Source: Synaphobranchus kaupii (lineage: Eukaryota; Chordata; Actinopteri; Anguilliformes; Synaphobranchidae). Taken from it: a DNA stretch of 64,000 nucleotides. Below are positions 49,745 to 58,852 of the stretch, piece after piece (the first letter of the stretch is position 1; each line of letters begins with the position of its first letter). The DNA lies in the NCBI GenBank assembly GCA_029718625.1, contig CM056391.1, forward strand, positions 24,156,305-24,220,304, written 5' to 3'. The translations under genes were made by a program, and so were the position numbers. The notes beneath the pieces are model-generated. The model ran no database searches and was not told where the DNA came from. It was given only the letters and a program-made list of their open reading frames with translations.

Positions 49745-50465
49745 GGTTGCAGACACGAGACTGGACCCAAATGCACGACTCAGAAACAGGTTTCACAAAA
49801 TAAGCTCACAAAGAGCGTTTAATGGCAAGCAAATGACAATGACAGGCAAGGGGGCAGAATCCAGGGAAGGACAGGGCAGAGGGGCTGAGCAGAGCGGGCA
49901 GCGCAGGGGGTGCAGGATGGTGACTGAGTCCTGGGTAGGGCAGAACAGCGGGCTGAAACGGAGCGGGAAGCAGGGGAGCGAAGAGTGGAGTGGCTGGAAC
50001 AGCAGGCTGGAGGGTAAACTGGAAGGGCAGATGACAGGGTTAACACACGCAAGACTGACAGGATAAAAGTTAAGCACAAGCTAGACAAACGAAGCAAACA
50101 TGGCGACAAGGCTAACGAACTGGCAACAAGACAACAAACACACAGGAAATATATAGAGAGGGGAAATGAGTCAATGAATGAATGCAGCGTGAGAATGCGA
50201 GTGAACACTAATTAAGCGGGGGCTGAGGCGTGTGGAATGCAGACAGGGAATGAGAGCGACTGGCTGAGGGATAATGAGAGATAGAATGAGTGACTGCAGC
50301 GTGAGAATGTATGCGCAAATGAATGAGCTAATAGGAGTGAGTGTGAAATGCGAGCGGGTAAGGTGAGTGATTGGCTGAGGGAAAATGAGAGGGGAAACGG
50401 GGAAAACAAGGAGGAGAACCACGTCCAGTCTGCACAACACGGAAGACAGACAGGGACATGTAACA
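49745..50465. repeat. Dispersed repeat, copy 2 (CTGGACCCAAATGCACGACT family)
   Basis: It shares CTGGACCCAAATGCACGACT and a following ACAGG with 43105 onward, then purine-rich GGGCAGAG/GAGCGGG low-complexity sequence, and closes with CAGTCTGCACAACACGG, comparable to the end of copy 1. Long pyrimidine-rich frames on the minus strand are composition artefacts. Confidence 0.55.
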
Positions 50466-51028
50466 ACAATCAAGTGAACTGTTAATGAACCTGTCCTTTA
50501 TGGAGATGCATGTTGTGTTGGGCTGCACCAAGCATTGTGACAGGAAATCTCTAAACTCAAACAGGCATAGTGTAGGCACAGTTCAGAAAGTCAAGGCCCT
50601 GGTTATGTGAATAGAAAGCTCAGCTTTGTTCAGGAAGGCTTGTTTCACAAAATTCAATTCACTGTTGCCTCTTTGCTGTTCTTACTTCACATGTCTAGAG
50701 CCGTAATCTTGTACAATATATGTCTGAAAGAGAAAAACAATAACCATGATTTTCAATAAACGCAAGGTGGCTTTCTGCTTACTGAAGTGTGAGCAAAGTT
50801 CCAGAAACCAATGCATATGAAGAACAGTAGAGTATGAATGCTGCAGAATATGGTATCAATAGCTCACATAAAATTCAAAAACTGCTACAGGGCACTCAAA
50901 GTACAGTCATCCATACCTACAGTCCAATATCAAACATAGCCCACCTGCACAACCGTTTAGTTTCCTCTAGTCAGCTTGCAATTCCTCCCTGATGTGGCCG
51001 TGCATATTGATCAGACCTCTTCTTAATG

Positions 51029-51031
<3 letters not shown>

Positions 51032-51060
<29 letters not shown>
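51032..51060. repeat. Poly-C homopolymer run (about 29 C)
   Basis: An uninterrupted C run sits immediately before the second copy of the local duplication. Length is unreliable in most sequencing chemistries. Confidence 0.9.
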
Positions 51061-51061
51061 G

Positions 51062-51130
51062 TCTTCTTCAGACCCTCTGTTAATATGCAGCTTCTGTGTT
51101 CTGTGGGCCTGTTAGGGCATTATAGTAGGC
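51062..51130 (+). repeat. Direct repeat, second copy of pair with 48866-48935
   Basis: See the first copy. Here the unit follows directly on the poly-C run and continues to GAGCAGCTGCTTGG at about 51146. Confidence 0.6.
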
Positions 51131-51873
51131 ATCTGCACTATAAGAGCAGCTGCTTGGTCTTCAGTCAGCAGTTTCAGCAGTGCAATGAACTACCTGAAAC
51201 AATCAAAAGGGCAGAATCACGCATGACAATCTACTGCCAGCTCAAAACTCATTCCAGCTTCAGACACTTTGTCTGCCCTCCTGAACACCATTACTGTGCA
51301 TCAGCATTAATTGAGTTGCTATATCTCTCATCCCTTAACTTTGTACTTTCCTTTGTTAGACAGCTAAGAAAAATAATTTCAAAAAATAATCAATTGGGCA
51401 CCCAACGTAGTGCTGAGCATAAATCATTCGCATTTTTTCGTATTTTGGCATTCATCAGTTTTTGTGCCTGAGATTTGTTCGTATGTACGTACAAACCTGC
51501 TCAGGACTATGCGTAACGCGTTCGTAAATGCAAAATGCCGCTAAATATAGCCTGAATTAGAATGGTCGTTTATTCATATTTTCCGTTAAATTCACAAGAC
51601 TAAATGTAGCCTTTGACATGTACAATGCAAACGTGCTAAATTATGATTGTAAATAGCAAACACTAGATTATACCTATTTATCGATTGTAGGCTATGGACT
51701 TATTTAATTAGACCCGTACCATAATGAATGCTCCCAGCACTCCCAGGTCCAGTATTTTTCTAAAATTATAAAATTTAAATGTTATATGGCATTAAATATG
51801 CTAATTAAAACACACTTTAAACCAATGAGCAAATTTTCTCTAAAATAGCTTACAGGTCTGTAGCCAGCATTGC

Positions 51874-52698
51874 CATGGCTGAGCTTGTACTATTGGAGGA
51901 GTTATAGCAGGCCCTCCTTTGGAGATGACGCATCTTTGGGGATTGCACAGATTTGTTGGCTGAAAGTTGTGAATGGCTGGTTAGTCATTTTAAGGTTTTT
52001 ATGAAATTGGCAACCTGCCCAATGTTATCGGTGGCTTAGATCGCACACAGGTTCGCATCAAGGCCCCATCCGATGATGCGTTTGTGTATTTGAATGGAAA
52101 GGGCTATCAATGTGTGGCTCATATGTGATGGGAAATGTGTTCCTCAACGTTGTGGCCCCATTGGTTCCCACGACAGCTTCATTCCATAGGGCATTTCAGT
52201 TGGCACTCGTTTGGAGAACAGTGCTGTGAGACACGGCTGGCTTATTGTAAGAATATATTTGTGAATTGCTGTTTAATGTCTATCCTGTGTCAGAGTATAT
52301 AGATTCCTAACTACCTCTTTCCATCACAAGGGGACAGGGGTTATCCACAATAAGCCGTGGCTGACTCCTTTAACCAACCCACAGACACCATAGGAGCTGG
52401 ATAACAATGACCCGCACACCATCATACCGTCTGTCATCGAGTGCACAACGGCGTGTTGGAGGGGCGATGGCTGTGCTTGAACACAACAGGGGGCACCCTT
52501 CTCTACAAACCTGAGAAGATTTGCAAAATAATATTGGCCTGCTGTGTCCTGCACAACATGGCCATGGAGCATGCCCTTCCTATACCAGACATCCCCATTC
52601 CGCCTGAAGTAGGGCTGCTATCGCATGAACCACCTCAACTCAAGCTCCACAATGTGGCCACAATTAGAACGTGCCAGCAATTCATAGCGGGACTCTAA
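51874..52698 (+). pseudogene. PIF/Harbinger transposase pseudogene (HARBI1-like)
   Basis: Pieces in order are MAELVLLEEL at 51874, then (frame changed) NVIGGLDRTQVRIKAPSDDA and FVYLNGKGYQCV around 52020-52110, decayed THDSFI-like and GWLI sequence to about 52245, then GDRGYP after 52330, and GVLEGRWLCLNTTGGTLLYK through CKIILACCVLHNMAMEH, ending at a stop at 52696-52698. DDE nuclease landmarks (the GLDRTQV Asp and the GDRGYP Asp) survive, but stops and frameshifts disable the gene. The gap from 52248 (GTAAGA) to AG at about 52329 looks like a retained intron of the transposase. The host gene HARBI1 lies near MDK-CHRM4 in human, but this decayed copy is better explained as a transposon relic. 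Confidence 0.85.
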
Positions 52699-52837
52699 AT
52701 AAGGTACGTGATTACCCGATTTCAAACCACCTCCCATACGCAAAGAACACCAACAAAATGACTAAATTACATTTTATTTATTTCCAAGCTTTGAGAAAGA
52801 CCTGCTTGGCAGAAGAGGCAAAAATTGAGGCAGTTTC

Positions 52838-52875
52838 TTCGTGTAACGGGTGATCTTTTGTGTAACGGGTGATCC
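52838..52875 (+). repeat. Short tandem duplication
   Basis: GTGTAACGGGTGATC occurs twice in succession, separated by TTTT. Confidence 0.85.
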
Positions 52876-53076
52876 TGCATTGATGGCACGTTACTTTGAT
52901 TTCAGTGTTGGAATAATTATTTTTCCTTTCGCTTTTTTCTGGGCCATTTTGAAAATGTATTCACCTGTAAATGGAATTTGCAACTTATATATATGGCAAT
53001 TAATGGGTGTGGATTTGTACTAATCGCAAAATAAGGTGCACACGCCTGTCATTTACATTGATTCGGAATGTATGAA

Positions 53077-53082
<6 letters not shown>

Positions 53083-53148
<66 letters not shown>
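53083..53148. repeat. (CA)n microsatellite
   Basis: An uninterrupted run of about 33 CA dinucleotides. Open frames across it are artefacts. Confidence 0.97.
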
Positions 53149-53152
<4 letters not shown>

Positions 53153-53280
53153 ACGCACGTGAATATGAACAAATCTGCCTTTCCTGCACAGTTTGATGAA
53201 TCCGGCGTACATTTTTGGTAAAAACTTGTTTTGTGCGTAAATGTACACAAATATTTAGGAACGTTTCATGAATGAGGGCC

Positions 53281-53400
53281 ATTGTGTGAACCCCACTGTC
53301 GATTCTGGAGAATGTAGACATCCACGGTTCTCCTCCTAAACACGTGGTGTCGCCAGCTGCTTCTACCATGAGGCTTTTCCATGCACCACAGTGTGGTGCC
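53281..53400 (+). repeat. Dispersed repeat copy shared with 33.5 kb
   Basis: The sequence ACCCCACTGTCGATTCTGGA through CCAGCTGCTTCTACCATGAG matches the reverse complement of 33555-33640. The class is unassigned. Confidence 0.55.
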
Positions 53401-53835
53401 TTAACTGACTGTGCCTTAACTCCAACAGCCCAACAATAAAGGTAAGTTTGTCATGCTATATTCTGTAAATTATGTTCTGTAAAAATGGATTATAGCTTTT
53501 AAAATTGCTTGCATGTATAATTTTACTTTACTGTTAATGTGGCAAGTACTGTTACATAATGCACTTATGTATGGGGCCTCAATCACCCTGTCATTTGCTC
53601 TGGATAAGAGCATAGACTGCTATCTCTATACATAAATACATGAAAACAAAATAAGCCTCATGACAGAGGGTTCAGTGGCATGTGCATGTTTCATAAGAAC
53701 CGTGTGGAAAATGGCATAAATGCAGATGAGGCAAAAACAAAACAAAACAAAACAAAAAACATACAGTTCACAGCCTATTATACACCAAAAAAAGTAGTTG
53801 AGCATATTTATTTGAAAAAAAAAAACTATATCCCC

Positions 53836-54210
53836 CATCCCTCGCTGCGTGGGCGGCGGTTGAAAGAGCCGTCGAGCAGATGTTGGGCTGCCCGCCAGCC
53901 TTCCTCTGGCTGGTTACTGAGCGAGCTCCGTGATGGAGGAGGTCAGAACGCTGGAGGGCCAGGGCCTGAATAGCCTTGTGTTTTACGCTTTCCAGAAGAA
54001 GGCATCCACCTCCAATCAGTTCCCCAAGCAAGGCGTCAACCTCCAAGGGCTCACTCTGCCCACTGCCTGCGCCTACTGCATGACTCTCACCTGCCCTCAG
54101 GACGGCCCAGCATGGTGAGGAGGGGTGAACCACCAGCTCGTGTTAACCGTGATGTGTTGGCCAAGGCTTACATTGAGCTGGGGCTCTGGAAATCACGCCT
54201 GAATACAATT
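53836..54210. other. GC-rich block of unknown origin
   Basis: A GC-rich stretch, open on both strands (53768-54133 minus and 53930-54118 plus), stands out from AT-rich neighbours. The minus-strand frame is Ala/Leu/Gly-rich without a motif I recognise. It might be a decayed second ORF of the Harbinger element 1.2 kb upstream, but no Myb/SANT motif is visible. Confidence 0.3.
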
Positions 54211-54219
54211 CAGGCAAAA

Positions 54220-54900
54220 AGGTGTTTTTCTTTCGTCTGTATGCAGACATTCAAAGACAAGATCTCATGAAAAAGCTCTCTCTCTCTCGATCAGTGTCCA
54301 TGCAGTCTAGACATCAAAATACTTTTTGAATTGCTTCTGATCTATATAACCCTGTCAGCCATGTTAAGGGTAATTAGTCACAGAATGTGGGTTGCGTTAA
54401 AAAAAGAAATCTGCCCATAACCCTGCTAATGAAGAGCCATGTCGGGCTTGTTCAATTTACATGGTTCTTTTACACTGATCACAGTAAAAGGACCCATGTA
54501 GCCACTGCATCATTTGAAGTATGTGTTGTTCTCCCAGTGTTCCTGATGGACAGGAAGAAAACGGACCCAGCATATTGAAGAACGGAGCAAGTGTAACAAG
54601 AACAACAGTTTTACAAAAAGGCTGACAGATAAACACATAACTCAATTTTCATGTAAAAATGTACGCCAGCGATCCATTTTTGCAAGTAAATTCAGGGCCT
54701 TGCCTTCCATGTGCTTGGTGCTTAAATTATTCTTTGGACATTGCATTATAGGCAAGAAAGTATTGATCTATTTCTGAATAGATCATGCTAGAAAATGTCA
54801 ATGTTGATTTATTTTTCAAATTAATCAAATTAGTCAACTTCTTAATCAAATCCTATAAATGTTAAATGGACACATGCTGCAATTTTGCACTTGATTTGGC
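54220..54900. other. No gene recognised
   Basis: AT-rich DNA between the GC-rich block and the Kolobok-like element. Only short frames without domains. Confidence 0.4.
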
Positions 54901-55201
54901 CTTAAAGGAGCACAGTTAGGCATATAAATGTTTCCTGCATTCTAATCTACTATTTAATGTTTAATATTTTCCAAAAAATCATAAAGATTGGATTTGTGGT
55001 TTTTGAGATGTGGGCCCTCAAGAACAGCTCCATCTCCAGAGCAGCTCCAGCCTTATTTACCACATTTCCCATATCTCCCTGCGCACGCTTAAGTTTGGTG
55101 TACATGAATATGTAATAGGATAGTAATAGTGCTGCGAGCACGGTGACGAGCTAACTGTTAAGGTCAAGATACCGCAGAAAATTCTTGCGTGTCTGCCCAA
55201 A

Positions 55202-55501
55202 ATGGCATCGTGCGCCGTACGTGGCTGCGATATTAAATCAGGATACCGTTTGCCCAAAAATGAGACGAGGTGCATCCAGTGGCTGGCAGCAATTAACAAC
55301 CCGATCTATCTGTTAAATTTGCCAAAAAAAGATTACAACAAAGTTTGTGTTTGTTCGAAACACTTCAAGCCAGAGGACTTCCAATGCGACTATAGTGCCG
55401 AATTACTGGGAACTAAATCAAAGAATTTGCTTGTCCAGAAATCCAACATATTGACCATCGGGAGCAGGGTATATTTGACGTACTGCAGAGACTACACATG
55501 A
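55202..55501 (+). CDS. THAP-domain protein of Kolobok-like element
   Basis: The 99-residue frame starts at a well-placed ATG (A at -3, G at +4). Residues 1-65 fit a THAP zinc-binding DNA-binding domain: C2CH ligands Cys4, Cys9, Cys51 and His54, invariant-type Pro18 (RLPKN), Trp27, Phe55 and the CSKHFKPEDF motif. A degenerate AVPTIF-like box (NILTIG) follows at about 80-86. The catalytic transposase region that normally follows is absent after the TGA stop at 55499-55501. It may be the truncated N-terminus of a Kolobok transposase, or a stand-alone DNA-binding factor that could compete for element ends. An intact frame suggests recent activity; expression is unknown. Confidence 0.75.
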   Translation: MASCAVRGCDIKSGYRLPKNETRCIQWLAAINNPIYLLNLPKKDYNKVCVCSKHFKPEDFQCDYSAELLGTKSKNLLVQKSNILTIGSRVYLTYCRDYT

Positions 55502-55856
55502 TGGCAGCACAACTCTTACACCTCTCCTCAGTCGTTCGCCATGGAGTACCCATTCCAATAGCCAACGATAAGCGGTCAGTCTGAATTGCCTAACGTTAAA
55601 TAAAGGGGTGACAGAAAAAACTGGTTATAGTAATGTAATATCTGTTGTTGCACAAAGGATGCTAAATGAGCTGCTAGATAGCCATCTAGGTAAAGCCAAC
55701 AAGCGACTGATTCTGACAGTAGCCTAACTGACGTTACATGGAATGTCCGAATCTTGGTGTCATGCTGGCAAGCACAACATATCGACTTTAACATAAGTTT
55801 AGCAAACGTTAGCTAAATTACAAGATTTTGATACAGCTTGTTAGCTAGATATTTAC

Positions 55857-56267
55857 TCACTCGTCGCTTAGTTGCCCTCCTGGACCCCTTGGTTGTGGAT
55901 ACTTCTTCCAATTAATCCTCCTATTGCTGCATAAGAAGTTGGTAAGTACTGCAGGATGTAGCAAGGGTTCAAAGTTATTATTGGCAGTGATGCAAACTGC
56001 CAACAGCCGTTGCCCTCGATCCCATTCGCGGCAGCAAAGGCTCTCCGTCTCGGTAGGCATGGGTTCACAGTTCCCACACTGGCACCAATTTATGTTCCCA
56101 CTTCTCTGCTCTCTGTTAGCTTCGGCTGCCTCGTCCTCCGCTCTCTGTCTCTCTCGCTTACGCAATTCTTCCTCTGTAAATTCCGGTTCAAAACTGTAAG
56201 GTTGTATTTCTTCGTCAAAATCAAAAAGCTCGTCCTCTAACTCGGCGAACTCAGAGCTGTCCGCCAT
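55857..56267 (-). CDS. Small acidic protein with P2X7 cytoplasmic ballast-like zinc domain
   Basis: From the first ATG (56265-56267) the frame is 136 residues. Residues 1-55 are acidic then charged helix-like (DELFDFDEE, then EEELRKRERQRAEDEAAEA). Residues 61-95 carry WCQCGNC, MPTETESLCCREW and VCIT, matching the cysteine pattern of the P2X7 receptor C-terminal ballast domain (CRCGxC, LCCR, CIT), with Cys62, 64, 67, 78, 79, 92 and 113 as zinc candidates. The usual C-terminal W-R-IRKxFP part is replaced by NRRINWKKYPQ. The stop lies inside a donor-like GAGTGAGTAA, so the protein could continue in another exon. It lies tail-to-tail with the THAP ORF in the same transposon. Function unknown; not a P2X receptor, since no channel part is present. 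Confidence 0.7.
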   Translation of the reverse strand: MADSSEFAELEDELFDFDEEIQPYSFEPEFTEEELRKRERQRAEDEAAEANREQRSGNINWCQCGNCEPMPTETESLCCREWDRGQRLLAVCITANNNFEPLLHPAVLTNFLCSNRRINWKKYPQPRGPGGQLSDE

Positions 56268-56734
56268 ATCTCTCAGGCTATCATCGTCGGTCAAGATAGG
56301 CCACGTGATATTTGTACGCTAATGTTACCGCATTTTCGTGGGAGTGTCAAGTGATCGCCTGGATGGGTGCCCGCCCATAAACCAGTCTCTGCGTTCAAGG
56401 GTGGAGTTTGAGCACCCATTACCTTCTGGGAAACACTGGCTGGAGATTCAAGCCAAACACATCCAGTGACGTCACTGGACGTGTTTGCCCTTTGAATTTT
56501 TGCTGCTGTATTTCCCATAAATAGGAAATGGCTGCACTGACGGTGATTTTAAAAAGGCCTACACACAGAATTTAAGCATTTAATCCAAATATTCTCAACT
56601 GAAACAAGCGTGACTATGCTCCTTTAAGGCTACAGGAAAATAACACTGTCCTGCATAGAAGGGATTTTATCAAATTGAGGTTGCACTACTTGACTCCGAA
56701 TGAATACACGCTGAGACTTGAAGCTAGTTTCCTC

Positions 56735-58300
56735 TGGATTCTGGTATCAACATTCATCAATAAACTCCACCAGAACAACCTGCTTGACCCGCATTAGTCC
56801 GGCTTCAGAACCGGGCATTCCACTGAAACTGCTCTCCTGGCCGTGACAGAGGCACTCGCCACTACCAGAGCCTCATCCCTCTCCTCTGTCCTGATTCTAC
56901 TTGACCTGTCTGCGGCGTTCGACACGGGCAACCACAAACTCCTGATCTCCACACTCACTGAGATGGGCATTTCTGGGACTGCCCACTCTTAGTTTGTATC
57001 AGATGTCACCTACCAAGTCTCTTGGAAGGGTTCTGTCTCTGCACCCCATCCCCTCTCTACAGGAGTCCTGCAGGGATCTGTACTGGGTCCTCTGCTGTTC
57101 TCCATTTATACTAAGTCTCTTGGTTCAGTAATGTTGGTTCAGTAATTAATTCACATGGCTTCTCATAACATAGTTATGCTGATGATACTCAACTATTCCT
57201 CTCTTTCCCTCCCTCTACCCCACAGGTTAAGGAGAGGATATCTGCTTGTCTGGCTGACATCTCTGAGTGGATAGCTACCCATCACCTGAAGCTCAACCTT
57301 GACAAGACAGAGCTCCTCTTCATGCCATGCAAGACCTCCCCACTACATGACCTCCATCACTGTTGACGGGACCATGGTGGCTGGCTCCCGCTCTGCACGG
57401 AACCTGGGGGTGGTCCTGGACAACCAGCTGGACTTCAAAGAGCACATCAGAGTGACAGCACGGTCCTGCAGGTCCCTCCTGTACAACATCAGGAGGACTC
57501 TACCGTACCTGACCACCTACTCCACCCAGCTTCTTGTACAGACCATGGTCACCTCATGCCTGGACTACTGCAACTCCCTGCTCGCAAGCCTACCAGCCTG
57601 TGCCATTCTGCCTCTTCAAATGATCCAGAACGCAGCTGCCCGGCTTTTGTTCAACCTCCCGAAATGATCACGTCACCCCCTGCTGAGGTCACTCCACTGG
57701 TTGCCAGTTGCAGCCAGGATCAGGTTCAAAGTTCTGACCCTGGCCTACACTGCAGCCAATAGGACAGGCCCCGCCAACCTGCAGGACTTAATCCAGAACT
57801 ATATTCCTGCTCGACCACTTCGCACAGCAGGGCGACTCGCACTTCCACCCCTCTGTGTCAACGGATCTCGCTCATCCCGACTGCAGAGCTTTTCCACCCT
57901 AGCTCCTCAGTGGTGGAACGAACTCCCCATTCCCCTATGTTCTAGTCCAACCCTGCCTGCGTTCAGTCATGGCCTGAAGACACACCTCTTCAGACTCCAC
58001 CGTAACTGATATACTAATCTAGGGCCTCTCATGATACTTGTTCCCTTGTGTTTTCTTGTCTAACTGTTTGTTATAGTTTATAATAGTAGTTAGAATAGAA
58101 TTTTAGTATAGCTGATTTACCCACAGCTTACTGTGAACTACATTCAATGTTCATTACTAGGGATAGTTGCTACATTATGGGAAGGATGTGCTTTGTCTTA
58201 TCTGTTCTGTAGTTACTTCGATGACGTTTCTGTATGCACTTATTGTATGTCGCTTTGGATAAAAGCATCTGCTAAATGACTGTAATGTAATGTAATGTAA
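56735..58300 (+). pseudogene. 5'-truncated L2-clade LINE with reverse transcriptase
   Basis: Reverse transcriptase pieces appear in order: SGFRTGHSTETALL, LILLDLSAAFDT, TGVLQGSVLGPLLFSIYTKS, the catalytic SYADDTQLFLSF (about 57172-57205), then LGVVLDNQLDFKEH, TSCLDYCNSLLASLP and PQWWNELP near the end at 58007. Stops (after TAHS at about 56990, and at 57665) and an insertion near 57120 disable it. The 3' end TCGCTTTGGATAAAAGCATC followed by (TGTAA)n at 58285-58301 is the standard L2 tail. The 5' part including the endonuclease is missing, as is typical for LINE insertions. Confidence 0.9.
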
Positions 58301-58304
58301 CTCA

Positions 58305-58848
58305 CTAAAATGAATGGAAAATGTCATTGAAAAATACAGTGCTTGAATTAATGTGTGAGTGAAAAGAAGTGAGTGAGTGAATGTTACGGAGAAATGTTGT
58401 GTACTGGGATTTATGTAAATTTATGTCTTACATATCTTAACTGTTTTGGGGATAAAGCAGATTTGAAATCCATCTGCACTATATCCATCAGACGGTGTAT
58501 GAGGGTTATTGGAGAGAACCGCTATCCATCCCTGTCCTGCAAGTGTGCAACTCATGTTCCTCGGCTGGCATGCACTCCCCATTGCCAGGGCTGACGCCAG
58601 GGATTTTGGGCCACCCCGTCCCTGCACAATTAGTGTAACCACACAATATTTTTGAGGGTCCCTGTCAGTCAGGGCCCTTGGAATTGTCCTAACCCCCCAT
58701 AGAGTACCACTGCCCATTGCTTCCCACCAACTTCAGACTGCATTACCAAGTACAATTCTTTCCCACAAATTCTTTCTTGGCTTTATCCCAGGTGAGAATA
58801 ACCCAAAGAGCAACGACTGCATTTCGAAGTCGAAGTATCCGGTGGTTG
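58305..58848. other. No gene recognised
   Basis: Sequence between the L2 tail and the right piggyBac-like element. Short open frames only. Confidence 0.4.
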
Positions 58849-58852
58849 TTAA

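Larger units (their letters stand above)
54906..56623. mobile_element. Kolobok-like DNA transposon carrying THAP and P2X7-ballast-like ORFs
   Basis: Terminal inverted repeats AGGAGCACAGT (left) and AGGAGCATAGT (right, reverse complemented) are flanked by TTAA at 54902-54905 and 56624-56627. TTAA duplication plus a THAP-type DNA-binding domain is the signature of the Kolobok superfamily. Two ORFs converge inside: THAP (55202-55501, plus) and a ballast-like protein (55857-56267, minus). No transposase catalytic core is present, so this 1718-bp element is probably non-autonomous. Superfamily assignment is inferred from target site and domain together. Confidence 0.75.

Noticed and set aside
49793..50579. 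Several overlapping Ser/Leu/Pro-rich minus-strand frames
   Set aside because: They read through the purine-rich dispersed repeat and overlap in all frames, which is a composition effect.
50992..51471. 159-residue frame with a proline run
   Set aside because: The proline run is the poly-C homopolymer, and the remainder has no domain.
52441..52698. The host gene HARBI1
   Set aside because: The reading frame is broken by stops and frameshifts along its length, whereas HARBI1 is an intact gene.
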